Source of the DNA: Marinobacter sp. SS13-12
GTDB taxonomy: Bacteria > Pseudomonadota > Gammaproteobacteria > Pseudomonadales > Oleiphilaceae
Reading direction: 5' to 3'
Length of the DNA stretch: 64,000 nucleotides
NCBI RefSeq assembly: GCF_030227115.1
Contig: NZ_JASSUA010000001.1
Location: 682,001-746,000, forward strand
This document shows, piece by piece, positions 33,391 through 41,486 of the stretch. The position numbers were made by a program, and so were the translations under genes. Numbering within the stretch: position 1 is the stretch's first letter; each line of letters opens with the position of its first letter. The notes under the pieces are model-generated. The model did not search any database. It had not been told where the DNA came from and saw nothing but the letters and a program-made list of their open reading frames with translations.

Positions 33391-33439
33391 TTGAAATCTC
33401 CATACACTGGTGTATTGTTGGTCCATACACTAATGTATG
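33391..33439. promoter_or_regulatory. Promoter and paired TetR operators ahead of the acyl-CoA operon
   Basis: Two related palindromes, ATACACTGGTGTAT (33402-33415) and CATACACTAATGTATG (33424-33439), have centres about 23 bases apart. Overlapping them for the plus direction are TTGAAA (33391-33396) and TATTGT (33413-33418), a plausible -35/-10 pair with a 16-base spacer. A repressor bound here would block both divergent promoters. Confidence 0.65.
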
Positions 33440-33537
33440 TTCTGGGCAGGGTCAACGGTTTCAAATTCGTTCGCCCTGTTCATGTAGAATGCACCCGCAG
33501 GTTTTCCAAACCGCCAGCAGCAGGATCTGACCACCGA

Positions 33538-34149
33538 ATGACTGACACCCGACAGACCAGACGCAAAACCCCGGAAAAAGCACAACTGACCCGCGACGAC
33601 TGGCTGGATGCCGCCGCCGGGGAAGTGGCGGCTGGCGGTTTCGGCCACTTGCGGGTGCTGACGTTGGCGAAGAAACTCGGTGTTACCCGGGGCAGTTTCT
33701 ACTGGCACTTCAAGGACCACGAGGACCTGGTGGTCAGCTTTCTTGATCGCTGGCGGGACCGGCGGCTCCATGAACTTCAGTACTGGAAACCCAAAGGCGG
33801 CGATGTGGAGACCGAGCTGCGGCAGATCCTTGAGTTGCTGCTCACCGATGCGTCCCGCAACATCCGCCGCCTGCAGGTGGAGCTGGCGGTGCGGGATTTC
33901 GCTCGTCGGAACGATTATGCGGCAGACCTGGTGACCGAAGTGGACGAAGCCCGCATCAACCAGAACTGCGAACTCTACGAACGCCTGAGCAGTGACCCCC
34001 AGCGCATCCGGGATCTGTCACTGCTGATGTATGTGGCTACTATCGGCTCCCAGGTGGTGCTTACGGGGAAAAAGGGCGATGCCGAGACCATCCGCCGGGT
34101 TGAAGACCTGATGGCACGCCTGGCATTGGGGCAGCGTGATGACAACTAG
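33538..34149 (+). CDS. TetR family regulator
   Basis: A 203-residue protein with a TetR helix-turn-helix at residues 20-60 (LTLAKKLGVTRGSFYWHFKD) and a helical ligand domain. It is divergent from the acyl-CoA operon; two palindromes of TetR-operator form lie between them, so repression of that operon with release by an acyl-CoA or dicarboxylyl-CoA ligand is a reasonable model. The chosen ATG at 33538 has AGGA ten bases upstream; the frame is open back to 33391, which would put the operators inside the coding region and is rejected. The next gene overlaps its end by 14 bases. Confidence 0.85.
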   Translation: MTDTRQTRRKTPEKAQLTRDDWLDAAAGEVAAGGFGHLRVLTLAKKLGVTRGSFYWHFKDHEDLVVSFLDRWRDRRLHELQYWKPKGGDVETELRQILELLLTDASRNIRRLQVELAVRDFARRNDYAADLVTEVDEARINQNCELYERLSSDPQRIRDLSLLMYVATIGSQVVLTGKKGDAETIRRVEDLMARLALGQRDDN

Positions 34150-34954
34150 ATGGCTGGCCCTGGTCGTGCTTGGCGCCTGCGTTGGCTCTGCCCAGGCCGC
34201 CCCTGCCGATGATGCCTGTATGGAAGGCGCGAAAACCGAACTGGAAGAGCTGTACTGCACCATCGTCAGCGAAGGACAGGGCGCCGGCTTACCGTCGCCA
34301 ACGGATTTCAAACGCAACGATCCGGGTGTTCAGGCGTTGCTTTTACGCCGCCCTGCCGGTCGCCTGGGTCTGGAGGTACCGCAGGTCAGTGGTACCTCGG
34401 CGAAGTCGCAGCCGCCACACGCAAAACCAGAACCCGCACCTGCCGAAACGGAAGACGATCCTGATCCAACAGGCCGGTTGACTGAGTGCCGCCTGGAAGG
34501 CAAGCGCATTACCTGCCCACAACGCCGTTTCGAGCTTGTTGCAAACCAACCGAACAGCAAGCTGGCGGAGGGTGTGCTTGAGCCGCACAATCGCCTGGGG
34601 CTGAGCGCGTTCAAGGACAACCGGAATGACGAGGAGGAGGTCCGGCGTTACCTGTCAGACGCCTATGACCGATACATCCCCAAAATGGTGGACATCGGCC
34701 TGGGCGCCAATACCATGAGTTTTACCGCGTTCCACAATGCCTTCCATACCATGGAGGAAGGCGGGGTCGACTTTGCCCGGCGCATGGAGCAGACATTCGC
34801 GCTGCTCAAACAGGACAAGAAAACCCTGGCGGTAAAAGCCCGTTATCACGATGAGTTGCCGCAGGACCTCTCCCTGTGCACGGTGATCAACCGCGACATC
34901 GTTGTGTGCGATAACGTGGGTACCAACTGGGTGTTCGTCAGCCCCTCCCGTTAG
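34136..34954 (+). CDS. Secreted protein of unknown function
   Basis: A 272-residue exported protein with a signal peptide cut near AQA. The middle (residues 85-115) is a Pro/Glu/Ala linker, and the C-terminal 150 residues look globular, with two short Cys pairs (TECRLEGKRITCPQRRF; LCTVINRDIVVC). Conserved-looking stretches are FTAFHNAFHTMEEGGVDFAR and YLSDAYDRYIPKMVDIGLG. I recognise no family. It overlaps the tetR-like gene by 14 bases and is on the same strand, so the two are coupled; being downstream of a regulator need not mean a shared function. Confidence 0.7.
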   Translation: MMTTRWLALVVLGACVGSAQAAPADDACMEGAKTELEELYCTIVSEGQGAGLPSPTDFKRNDPGVQALLLRRPAGRLGLEVPQVSGTSAKSQPPHAKPEPAPAETEDDPDPTGRLTECRLEGKRITCPQRRFELVANQPNSKLAEGVLEPHNRLGLSAFKDNRNDEEEVRRYLSDAYDRYIPKMVDIGLGANTMSFTAFHNAFHTMEEGGVDFARRMEQTFALLKQDKKTLAVKARYHDELPQDLSLCTVINRDIVVCDNVGTNWVFVSPSR

Positions 34955-34958
34955 CCGT

Positions 34959-35367
34959 TCAATCGTTATCCAGGAAATCGTTGAGGTAGCCCGCCACCGC
35001 AGCCGGCTGCTCTTCCTGCAGGAAATGCCCCAACCAGGTTTCTTCCGCACCGGGAATCATTGCCTCGGGCAGCCCCGGTGTCTGCATGAAATGCTGGTAC
35101 CAGTAGGCAGCCCCGCTACCGGCGCGAACTTTCTCGATCACTTCCTGGTTGCCTTTCAGATTGTTGATGATGGCAATGTTCATGATCACCATCCGGGGCA
35201 ATGATACGAAACCCCGGTTTCAGGTGTGCGGCCACGTGCTCCCAACAGTAGGAGCTCTCCGGCCAGCCGTGGATCATCACCAGCGGCTGGTCCTCGGGAT
35301 CGCCGCCTTCCCGCCAGGCGAACCGGCCCCGGGACGTTTGTTGCTGTTTTGGATCGGACAGTTGCAT
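34959..35367 (-). pseudogene. Decayed alpha/beta hydrolase (epoxide hydrolase/haloalkane dehalogenase type)
   Basis: Two open segments in different frames read as one protein. The first (from 35367) runs from RGRFAWREGGDPEDQPLVMI and HGWPESSYCWEHV to GFRIIAP. The second continues VIMNIAIINNLKGNQEVIEK and GSGAAYWYQHFMQTPGLPEA to NDFLDND. Related enzymes have about 60 residues between these pieces, holding the nucleophile elbow, and a longer C-terminus with the catalytic acid/His. Both are absent, so an internal deletion with frame change plus 3' loss is the simplest explanation. It is convergent with 34136-34954. Confidence 0.75.
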
Positions 35368-35433
35368 TGCGGGACTCCGTGTCTGTTAGCGGTTCTGCTG
35401 CAAAACCATAAACCGCTCAACGCGAGGTCGCAA

Positions 35434-36342
35434 TCAGACGGTGTCCACCGGACGACCCAGATCCCGAAGTACGGTTTCCACAACCATGGGGCTCCACAGC
35501 AATCGATGGTGTCCCAACCCCCGGGTGCGCAACACGTTGGCGTTTGCCCAGTTGTTGTAAACCCGCTCACTTTCCTCGGGTGAGATGGAGGTGTCGTCGT
35601 CATCAACCACAAGCAGGCCCCGCTGGGTGAGTGACTGTGACAGGGTTTCCAGATTCAGCTGCTCCCACACCGTTGCTCCGAAACGCTCTTCCATCAGTTG
35701 CAGGTGAACCGCCAGAACCTCTGGGCTCAGCCCGAGTTGCCGGCCCAGATTTTCCATCACAGCCGCGAGACTGACCGGCGGCGCCAGCATCACCAGGTAG
35801 TTGGTCTGAAGGCCGTCCGCGATGGCCCGGGCAACAGCAATGCAGCCAATGGAGTGGGCCAGCACACTGTGCACCCTGCCGACACTGGCCGCCACTTTTG
35901 CGGCGACTTCGGCGATTTCAAACAAATCCGTGCTTTCGCCCTGGGCGCGTCCGTGGGCCGGGGCATCGAACAGCACCACACGATAGCCCGCCTCCACCAG
36001 GGGATTTACCCAGGCGCCGAATTGGATGCCGGCTCCGGCCCAGCCATGGACGCCGAGAATGGCCGGCCCCTGGCCCCAGGAGTAAACCGGGATGGTGCGG
36101 GCGCCATGCTGGAGCTGGGTATAGCTGTCGGCGCTGTCCAGCAGGTATTCATAGCGGATTGGCACAGGCAGGCGGGAGGGCCTGAAGGCCATGCGGTTGA
36201 CCAGTCGGCCGGCTTTCTGCGGTGAAACCTTGCCATACAGCTGCAGGGCCAGCCGGGTGGCGGAGAACCCGGCATCGCGTGGAGCCTTCTGGATCGCCGG
36301 GCGTTGAAAGATCTCTGATTGGGTGTTCAATTGTGAGGTCAT
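35434..36342 (-). CDS. Alpha/beta hydrolase
   Basis: A 302-residue alpha/beta hydrolase. The oxyanion region is ILGVHGWAGAGIQFGAW, the nucleophile elbow is VLAHSIGCIAVARA (AxSxG instead of the common GxSxG), and the late GLGHHRLLWSP holds the probable catalytic His; Asp is likely in LLVVDDDDTSIS. The first ~70 residues (LALQLYGKVSPQKAGRLVNR) form an N-terminal extension. It is divergent from a GlxA-type regulator with a palindrome between, suggesting that regulator controls it. Substrate unknown. Confidence 0.83.
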   Translation of the reverse strand: MTSQLNTQSEIFQRPAIQKAPRDAGFSATRLALQLYGKVSPQKAGRLVNRMAFRPSRLPVPIRYEYLLDSADSYTQLQHGARTIPVYSWGQGPAILGVHGWAGAGIQFGAWVNPLVEAGYRVVLFDAPAHGRAQGESTDLFEIAEVAAKVAASVGRVHSVLAHSIGCIAVARAIADGLQTNYLVMLAPPVSLAAVMENLGRQLGLSPEVLAVHLQLMEERFGATVWEQLNLETLSQSLTQRGLLVVDDDDTSISPEESERVYNNWANANVLRTRGLGHHRLLWSPMVVETVLRDLGRPVDTV

Positions 36343-36412
36343 GGTGAAAGTCCTTCTTCCTGCGTTGGTGAATGACAGGTTCAGGTTAGGGCTTGCAGCT
36401 TGTCAGCAGGAG

Positions 36413-36426
36413 TGTCATATTTGACA
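36413..36426. promoter_or_regulatory. Palindrome between hydrolase and GlxA-type regulator
   Basis: TGTCATATTTGACA has perfect 5-base arms with a 4-base centre, within the 109-base gap between divergent genes and 26 bases ahead of the regulator start. AraC-type proteins more often use direct repeats, so binding by that regulator is uncertain. Confidence 0.4.
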
Positions 36427-36451
36427 TATAAAGTGCGAAAAGGGCCAATTC

Positions 36452-37456
36452 ATGTTCAACATTGCCATCGTTGCCTTGCCCAACTGCCATGCCTCCGGCG
36501 TGCACGGTGTGATGGATTTCTTTACCGTTGCCAATTACTGTGGCCGCGCCCCAGCTGGCCACAGCGAGCCGTTGTTCAACTGCCAGGTGGTAACGGTGGA
36601 CGACGAACCTGTGCGTGGCTACAGCGGCGCCTTGGTCACACCGACCATTGAACGGGGGCGCTTCCAGGCGGATCTGATCGTGGTCGGCTCTGCTGTTGAA
36701 GCCGCCGTTGGTGTGGAACGCCTTGAGCAAACCCTGGCCCCGTCAAAACCCCTGTTTGGCTGGCTGCAGGGAGCCTTGGAGCGGGGCGCGGTGCTTGCCA
36801 GTGTCTGTACCGGCAGTTTTGTGCTGGCGGAAGCGGGGCTGCTGGATGACCAGGTGGCCACCACCCACTGGCGGGCCGCCCCGCTTTTCCGCAGCCGCTA
36901 CCCGCATCTGCGTCTGGAAGAGGATCAACTGCTGGTGGATAACGGCCAGGTCATCTGTGCCGGCGGTGCCACCGCGTTTATGGACATGTGCATTTATCTG
37001 GTGGAGCGTTTCGCGTCACCCGCTGTTGCCCTGGCCTGCAGCAAGATGCTGGTACTGGATGGCCGCCGCACGGAGCAGACACCCTACATGGCGTTCTACA
37101 GCCAGAAAGCCCATCAGGATGACGCTATCCGGAAGGCCCAAGGATGGCTTGAACAGCATTACGCAGACGCGCTGACCATCGATGAGGTGGCTGCTGTAGC
37201 CGGCCTTGGCACCCGAACCTTCAAGCGACGTTTCAAGGAAGCCACCGGGGAAACCCCCCTCGGCTACCTGCAGCATCTGCGCATTGAGGCAGCGAAACAT
37301 TTGCTGGAATCCAGCCGGGAACAGACGGCTCGCATTATCTGGAGCGTGGGTTACGAAGACGCCAGTTCGTTCCGAAGGCTGTTCAAACGCACGGTAGGTT
37401 GTACCATGGAGCACTATCGCAAGCGTTTCAGCTATGTATCCCCACATGCAGCGTAG
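36452..37456 (+). CDS. GlxA family transcriptional regulator (DJ-1/PfpI plus AraC domains)
   Basis: A 334-residue fusion. Residues 1-190 are a DJ-1/PfpI-like domain (IAIVALPNCHASGVHGVMDF; Cys in LASVCTGSFVLAEAGLL). Residues 225-325 form the AraC DNA-binding domain with two helix-turn-helices (LTIDEVAAVAGLGTRTFKRR and RIIWSVGYEDASSFRRLFKR). GlxA-type regulators control amine, choline or other metabolite genes; the DJ-1 part probably senses a small molecule. It is divergent from an alpha/beta hydrolase. Confidence 0.88.
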   Translation: MFNIAIVALPNCHASGVHGVMDFFTVANYCGRAPAGHSEPLFNCQVVTVDDEPVRGYSGALVTPTIERGRFQADLIVVGSAVEAAVGVERLEQTLAPSKPLFGWLQGALERGAVLASVCTGSFVLAEAGLLDDQVATTHWRAAPLFRSRYPHLRLEEDQLLVDNGQVICAGGATAFMDMCIYLVERFASPAVALACSKMLVLDGRRTEQTPYMAFYSQKAHQDDAIRKAQGWLEQHYADALTIDEVAAVAGLGTRTFKRRFKEATGETPLGYLQHLRIEAAKHLLESSREQTARIIWSVGYEDASSFRRLFKRTVGCTMEHYRKRFSYVSPHAA

Positions 37457-37495
37457 ACCGTAAACGACCCTGACCAGACTCTTTATAGGAACTCC

Positions 37496-38446
37496 ATGCC
37501 CGGTAAACACTCGACCCGCCTCAACAAATACATCAGTGAGAGTGGCATGTGTTCCCGGCGGGAGGCAGACCGCTACATCGAGAACGGCAACGTCGCCATC
37601 AATGGCAAGGCCGCCCAGGTTGGGGACCAGGTCCTGCCCGGGGATAAAGTCACGGTTAACGGACAGCTGATCGAGCCACGGGATGAAGAAGACCTGATCT
37701 TTATCGCCCTGAACAAACCCGTAGGCGTGGTCAGCACCACCGACCCGGCGGAGCCCAGGAACATCGTCAATCATGTGGGCCATGGCGAGCGGATATTTCC
37801 CATCGGCCGCCTCGACAAGGACTCCCAGGGGCTGATCTTTCTTACCAGCAACGGCGACCTGGTCAACAAGATCCTGCGGGCCGGTAACAACCACGAGAAA
37901 GAGTACCTGGTCACCGTCAACAAGCCGGTGACTGCGGAGTTTGTGCAGGGCATGAGTGCCGGCGTGCCGATCCTGGGCACGGTCACCAAGCGCTGCAAGG
38001 TAGAGAAGGTCTCCCGGTTCGTGTTCCGAATCGTCCTGGTGCAGGGCCTGAACCGACAAATCCGCCGCATGTGCGAGTTCTTTGATTACGATGTCACCAG
38101 GCTCGAGCGGGTACGCATCATGAACATCAGCCTGAAGGGATTGCCGGTTGGCGAGTGGCGTGACCTGGGTGAAAAGGAGTTGAAGGGCCTGTTTGACATG
38201 ATCCGGGATTCGTCGTCGGAGGCCAGTCCGGATACCCGCAGCGAAACGAAGAAGCCGGCGGCGAAAAAACCGGGCAAAAAGGCCGGCAAACCGCCCCAGG
38301 GCGCTCGCGGTAAGAATGCAAAAGGCGGGTTGCCTGGAAAATCGCCTGGGAAACCGGCCGGAAAACGCGGTAAACCCCCGCGGCCGGGAAAACCCGCAAA
38401 ACCGGTGAAGCCACGTAAACCCCGGAAATCCAGCGTTAAACGGTAG
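37496..38446 (+). CDS. rluF: 23S rRNA pseudouridine synthase RluF
   Basis: A 316-residue RsuA-family enzyme. The N-terminal S4 RNA-binding domain is [20 protein letters not shown], and the catalytic Asp sits in [40 protein letters not shown] is the C-terminal family block. RluF makes pseudouridine at 2604 (and partly 2605) of 23S rRNA. Its last ~85 residues (from 232) are an unusual Lys/Pro/Gly-rich basic tail ([16 protein letters not shown]), longer than in E. coli RluF, probably disordered and RNA-binding. Confidence 0.88.
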   Translation: MPGKHSTRLNKYISESGMCSRREADRYIENGNVAINGKAAQVGDQVLPGDKVTVNGQLIEPRDEEDLIFIALNKPVGVVSTTDPAEPRNIVNHVGHGERIFPIGRLDKDSQGLIFLTSNGDLVNKILRAGNNHEKEYLVTVNKPVTAEFVQGMSAGVPILGTVTKRCKVEKVSRFVFRIVLVQGLNRQIRRMCEFFDYDVTRLERVRIMNISLKGLPVGEWRDLGEKELKGLFDMIRDSSSEASPDTRSETKKPAAKKPGKKAGKPPQGARGKNAKGGLPGKSPGKPAGKRGKPPRPGKPAKPVKPRKPRKSSVKR

Positions 38447-38525
38447 AGTAGGTTCACTTCCGTACGGCACTCAGGCACCACTGCCGTTATGCTATACCGT
38501 TTTCACTTCTGGCCGGATATTCTGA

Positions 38526-39158
38526 ATGTTTGAAGCGTTTGTCAGTACCTACATCAGCAGCACGATTCGATTTCTGTTCCTGCTGGCCCCGTTCTTTGTG
38601 GTAACCATGTTCCTGGCGCTTACCCGGGGCTTGCCGGCGGCGGAAAAGAGCTCGATTATCCGCCGCTCGACCGTGTCGGCGCTGATCCTGGGGCTGATAC
38701 TGTTTTTTGCCGGCCCGCTGCTGTTCAGCGCCATCGGTATTACCCTGAACTCGTTCCGGATTGGCGCCGGCAGTCTGCTGTTTCTCACCGCTATCAGCCT
38801 GGTCACCAGTGGCACCCGCAACCACGCCACCGGTCTGCCGGATGAGGACCGTGACGACATCGCCGTGGTTCCCCTGGCCATTCCGGTGATGATCGGCCCG
38901 GCCACCATCGGTGCCATCCTGGTCTACGGCGCCGAGCTGAGTAGCGTTCCGGAAGTGGCAGGCGGTCTGCTGGGGCTGGTGTCAGGGTTGGTCATATTGG
39001 GAGTATTGCTGCACCTGTCCGGTTATCTTGAAAAGGTTCTGGGCAAAACCGGGCTGAACATACTCTCCAAGATCAGCGGGCTGATCCTGTCTGCCATGGC
39101 GGCAGAAATTGTACTGACGGGCATCGCCGGATTTATCGCGTCGACGGCGGCCACCTGA
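38526..39158 (+). CDS. MarC family integral membrane protein
   Basis: A 210-residue protein with six predicted transmembrane helices (FLFLLAPFFVVTMFLALT; LILGLILFFAGPLLFSAIG; LAIPVMIGPATIGAILVYGA; and the C-terminal SAMAAEIVLTGIAGF). The conserved MarC stretch AIPVMIGPATIGAI is clear. Despite its name, MarC has no proven role in antibiotic resistance; function is unknown. It is 79 bases after rluF and could be co-transcribed. Confidence 0.87.
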   Translation: MFEAFVSTYISSTIRFLFLLAPFFVVTMFLALTRGLPAAEKSSIIRRSTVSALILGLILFFAGPLLFSAIGITLNSFRIGAGSLLFLTAISLVTSGTRNHATGLPDEDRDDIAVVPLAIPVMIGPATIGAILVYGAELSSVPEVAGGLLGLVSGLVILGVLLHLSGYLEKVLGKTGLNILSKISGLILSAMAAEIVLTGIAGFIASTAAT

Positions 39159-39198
39159 TGGTCTCAACCAGCGTTCGTGAGAGAGGGGCAGTACCACA

Positions 39199-39753
39199 AT
39201 GTCATTTGATACCGTAGAGCATAACCGCAGCCGCCAGCAGTTCGACGGGGTGTCTTCCGTATGGCTATTTGGCTATGGCTCTCTGATCTACAAGGTGGAT
39301 TTCCCGTTCCTTGAGCAGCGCCCCGCAACCATTGAGGGTTGGGCCAGGCGGTTCTGGCAGGGCTCCCACGATCACCGCGGTACACCAGAAGCACCGGGCC
39401 GGGTAGTCACGCTGATCGAGCAGTCTGGCGCGGTGTGCAAGGGCATGGCCTATCGGGTGTCACCGGAGGTGTTCGAACATCTGGACGTACGCGAGAAAAA
39501 TGGCTACCTGCGTTTCAGCACCCCCATGGCGTTTGACGATGGCAGCAGCGCAGAAGGCCTTGTGTACATCGCCACCGAAGACAATGCCGCTTTCCTGGGG
39601 CCAGCCCCTGTCCTGGACATCGCCCGCCAGATTGCTCGTTCGTCCGGCCCCAGCGGCCCCAACAGTGAATATCTGTTGAAACTGGCTGAGGCCCTCAGAG
39701 CCCTCGGAGATCACGACCCACACGTATTTGAACTGGAATCCCACCTGATCTGA
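39199..39753 (+). CDS. Gamma-glutamylcyclotransferase (ChaC family)
   Basis: A 184-residue protein with the ChaC signature WLFGYGSLIYKVDFPF and the catalytic region LDVREKNGYLRF, including the conserved Glu that acts as general acid/base. It degrades gamma-glutamyl peptides, chiefly glutathione, to 5-oxoproline and a dipeptide in the cytosol. It starts 40 bases after the MarC gene. Confidence 0.88.
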   Translation: MSFDTVEHNRSRQQFDGVSSVWLFGYGSLIYKVDFPFLEQRPATIEGWARRFWQGSHDHRGTPEAPGRVVTLIEQSGAVCKGMAYRVSPEVFEHLDVREKNGYLRFSTPMAFDDGSSAEGLVYIATEDNAAFLGPAPVLDIARQIARSSGPSGPNSEYLLKLAEALRALGDHDPHVFELESHLI

Positions 39754-39936
39754 TCCAGTTGCGCGTCAACCGGCGGCAGCAACTGTAAAGACTGTCAGCG
39801 CCAACGTAAAAGAAGTGCAAAGCGGCTCCTGATCGCCTGACATTAACCGGTAATTCCGTAACCTGAACTCAGGGAGCACACACATCGTGTCGGTGAGTGC
39901 TGGTATCCGGGATCTGAAAAGATCGGGAGATGAACG

Positions 39937-40371
39937 ATGAAAAAGTTTCTGATCGGAAGTTGTCTTATCGGCCTGATGATGGCCACCGCTCCTGCCATGG
40001 CGGACTCTTACAAACGCGAAGATCACAAGGCGGGATACCATCAGAGGGTGGACCACGGCAAGGGCGCCCCCCACCACAAGAAGTTTTTGACGTCCCAGCA
40101 CCGTGACAGGTACGCCGACCACGGCTACCGGGACCGCAAGCACGGCTGGAAACACAAAAAGCACAGCAAGCGTCATCACGGCTGGAAGCACAAGCAGTTC
40201 CAGCAGCGTAAACACGGCTACCATGGCCACAAACGCCACTGGAACAAGAGCCGGTACGACCGCCACTATGATCACGGCACCCGTTACCGATTCCGCTATA
40301 ACAGTGGCTCTTATCCGGTAGAGCATCAGGTTTTACAGGGAGCTCAGCTGCTCATTGATGTTACCCGCTGA
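39937..40371 (+). CDS. Small exported His/Lys/Arg-rich protein
   Basis: A 144-residue protein with a good signal peptide (MKKFLIGSCLIGLMMATAPAMA) and a mature part very rich in His, Lys, Arg, Tyr and Gly, with a repeated HGWKHKKHSK/HGWKHKQFQQ pattern. It may bind metal or polyanions at the cell surface or periplasm. It has no known domain; similar short basic His-rich proteins are common in Marinobacter-like genomes. Its final 28 bases overlap the convergent DMT transporter gene. Confidence 0.75.
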   Translation: MKKFLIGSCLIGLMMATAPAMADSYKREDHKAGYHQRVDHGKGAPHHKKFLTSQHRDRYADHGYRDRKHGWKHKKHSKRHHGWKHKQFQQRKHGYHGHKRHWNKSRYDRHYDHGTRYRFRYNSGSYPVEHQVLQGAQLLIDVTR

Positions 40372-41252
40372 GTATCCGGATTAAAGCCTCTGGCCGGCGC
40401 CCTTGTGCGGCGCCGGTGTTGCTGCAGGCCTATCAGTATCAGTGGCACCACGATCATGGTGCTGCCAGCCAGGAACCACAGGTCCGGCACTTCGGAGAAC
40501 CAGATCCAGCCAATTCCCACAGCCCAGATCAGCCCGGTGTATTCGGCGGCAGTCACCTGGTTGGCATCCACCTGCCGGTAGGCCAGCAATACGGTGATGT
40601 TGTAGCCCAGGATAAACAGGGCGGAACCCAGGGCGCTGACCAGTATCGAGCTGTCCCAGGCGGCACCTTCCCAGAGTGCCAGAGCGCCGGCGGCCGGTAT
40701 GATCAGCACGTAATTCAGTAGCAGCTTGTGCACGGTGGTCTGTTCTTTCGGTAGCTTGCGGACCATGACGGCGTTGATGGCCAGGGCAAAGGCGGAGGCC
40801 AGGGCGGCGATGGCCGCCCAGTTGAATTCCACCGGCCGCAGGATAACGATGATGCCGCCGAACCCGCTGAACACGGCAAATACGCTCAGCGGGGTGAGTT
40901 TTTCCCGGAACAGGAAGACGGACAGCACCATGACCAGGATGGGGGCGGCGTAGAACACGGCGTTGGCGGTGGCCAGCGGCAGGTTTGCCAGGGCAACGAC
41001 CATGCAGAGAATGCCTGCCAGGTGTATATGGGCGCGAACGGCGTGGATCTTGAAGCCGGAGAACAGGTGCTTCCTGTTGAGCTGTCCTGCCAGGGGTAAT
41101 AGAAGCAGCAGGGTGATGACGCAGCGCAGGAAGGCAAACTGGAAAATCGGCGCACCGGGCTCCATCAGTTTGATGAACACGTCGCTGATCAATGCCATGG
41201 CGTTGCCGATCACCAGCAGAAGGATTGCGCTGTTTACGGTTTTGCCTGACAT
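40344..41252 (-). CDS. EamA/DMT family transporter
   Basis: A 302-residue protein with about ten transmembrane helices in two EamA repeats (LLLVIGNAMALISDVFIKLM; AAEYTGLIWAVGIGWIWFSE). It exports or takes up small metabolites such as amino acids; substrate is unknown. The last residues (RRRTRAPARGFNPDTQRV) are basic and cytoplasmic. It overlaps the convergent His-rich gene by 28 bases. A copy of the inverted-arm repeat lies 43 bases upstream of its start. Confidence 0.88.
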   Translation of the reverse strand: MSGKTVNSAILLLVIGNAMALISDVFIKLMEPGAPIFQFAFLRCVITLLLLLPLAGQLNRKHLFSGFKIHAVRAHIHLAGILCMVVALANLPLATANAVFYAAPILVMVLSVFLFREKLTPLSVFAVFSGFGGIIVILRPVEFNWAAIAALASAFALAINAVMVRKLPKEQTTVHKLLLNYVLIIPAAGALALWEGAAWDSSILVSALGSALFILGYNITVLLAYRQVDANQVTAAEYTGLIWAVGIGWIWFSEVPDLWFLAGSTMIVVPLILIGLQQHRRRTRAPARGFNPDTQRVTSMSS

Positions 41253-41295
41253 AGGATTCCCCTCGAACTCTTAGATATCCAGCTTCGGAGCATTC

Positions 41296-41401
41296 GCCGG
41301 GCGGGTAGGCCTCTCCGAAACACGCCTCAAGACGTCCCTGTTCGGCTCGGGCTCCGCCATCCATGGCTCCGCACGGTTTCGGAGAGGCCTACCCGCCCGG
41401 C
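41296..41401 (-). repeat. Inverted-arm core repeat, copy D
   Basis: Arms 41296-41321 and 41376-41401 pair perfectly over 26 bases. The 54-base core, in reverse orientation, contains GGAGCCATGGATGGCGGAG exactly. Inner arm ends are GAAAC/GTTTC. It lies in the gap between the divergent DMT transporter and LysR-type genes, 43 bases ahead of the transporter start. Confidence 0.9.
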
Positions 41402-41486
41402 TCCCTCAACTTTGTGATGGCATTCTATGCCTGTGCTAATATCCGATAAAATGATCTTTACTCCATCGGTATTAGAAAAGTAGATA

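Noticed and set aside
37016..38470. Open frame antisense to rluF and the end of the GlxA-type gene (484 codons)
   Set aside because: Phe/Arg-rich start is the complement of the Lys/Pro/Gly tail of RluF; no independent evidence for a gene.
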